From positions 1-21,682 of IMG/VR virus record IMGVR_UViG_3300009074_000040: DNA of 21,682 nt; one strand, given 5' to 3'. A model generated the notes under the pieces. It was given only the letters and a program-made list of their open reading frames with translations, did not search any database and had not been told where the DNA came from. Both the position numbers and the translations under genes were made by a program. This document shows, in pieces, positions 21,326 to 21,682 of this stretch. The stretch is from a virus. Positions within the stretch are counted from its first letter, which is position 1. Every line of letters starts with the position of its first letter.

Positions 21326-21682
21326 TTATGCAGTGACGGTAGCGTTTACTGTTCCGTTAGCGTTAAATGTGATTGTTAAATCATTATTAACAAGGTCTAC
21401 CGCTGTGGTGCCATCAGTAGTTAAATCAATTGCGTGGTAGCTTCTATTGCCTGCAGTTGAGTTAATAATTAATACGGTTTTACCTGTTGTTGGATTGCCC
21501 GCTGCTTTTAACATGCTTACATCAGTAAAGTCTAATGATGATACGCCAGCCGCTACCGTTCCAATTGCCCAGGTAACACCAGCTAGCGCATTTCCGCCTG
21601 CTGTGTAGTTGCCACCAGCAGCCACTTCTGTGAATGACGCTAATGTTGGATCAACAGTTGTTTTTAATACAGCCGCATAAGC
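21326..21682 (-). CDS. Phage structural protein, 5' end beyond the window (118 aa visible)
   Basis: The reading frame is open to the right edge of the window (first visible residues AYAAVLKTTVDPTLASF), so the true start lies outside. An internal GTG at 21625 could be mistaken for a start but is not needed. The visible part is a small Gly/Thr/Ala-rich beta protein with TEVAAGGNYTAGGNALAGVTW, repeating strand patterns and a final LTITFNANGTVNATVTA strand. The pattern resembles small phage structural proteins that carry a T-E-x-x-x-G-G-x-Y-x-x-G-G segment. Being transcribed just before the terminase genes, it may be a virion decoration or tail-linked protein. Exact role not recognised. Confidence 0.65.
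   Translation of the reverse strand, partial: AYAAVLKTTVDPTLASFTEVAAGGNYTAGGNALAGVTWAIGTVAAGVSSLDFTDVSMLKAAGNPTTGKTVLIINSTAGNRSYHAIDLTTDGTTAVDLVNNDLTITFNANGTVNATVTA

Overview
The window carries the late (virion and lysis) half of a tailed phage or prophage with siphovirus organisation: a tape-measure gene, a tail-tube gene, a tail terminator and a G/GT-type frameshift pair, with no contractile sheath. Nearly all genes lie on the minus strand, so the transcript runs from right to left. No integrase, repressor or replication genes are present, so temperate or virulent lifestyle cannot be decided. The moderate-to-low G+C, a Gram-negative-style endolysin (M15 peptidase), a secreted sugar-lyase-like protein and LamG-type fibres suggest a gammaproteobacterial, perhaps marine, host. 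That host assignment is an inference.

Minus-strand layout, in transcription order. A structural protein cut by the window edge (21682-21326) comes first. The packaging and portal module follows: TerS, TerL, a DUF4055-type portal and a MuF/SPP1-gp7-type minor head protein (21279-16999). Next come scaffold and major capsid (16125-14535), then a strong GNRA-loop hairpin terminator and a 51-aa basic protein. The neck module holds a virion protein, a DnaT-like head-tail adaptor with an extra N-terminal beta domain, a head-closure protein, an HK97-gp10-like tail-completion protein and a tail terminator (14337-11742). Tail genes are the tube, a G/GT chaperone pair with a textbook A AAA AAG slippery site, and a short tape measure (11727-9155). 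Tip and fibre genes are a probable distal tail protein, a large hub with a polyglycine-rich tip, a BppU-like linker, and two fibres that each start with a collagen-like run and end in a LamG-like domain. Two further proteins follow, one secreted and resembling jelly-roll polysaccharide lyases (9158-2109). The lysis cassette has its own extended -10 promoter and holds a Lys-rich micro-protein, a four-TM membrane protein, a holin, an M15 endolysin and a 3TM-type holin (2071-472).

Two areas do not fit this minus-strand plan. Between the minor head gene and the scaffold gene sits a plus-strand cassette of four tiny overlapping genes (16239-17002). It is preceded by three direct repeats about 20 bp apart and encodes a basic Trp-rich peptide, a very acidic 125-aa protein, a membrane peptide and a basic peptide. 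This is the best candidate for an undescribed accessory (anti-defence, exclusion or regulatory) system. The first 400 bases hold no confident gene. They contain a hexanucleotide tandem repeat and a stretch that can fold into a multi-helix junction, leading to a small plus-strand ORF that converges on the end of the lysis operon.
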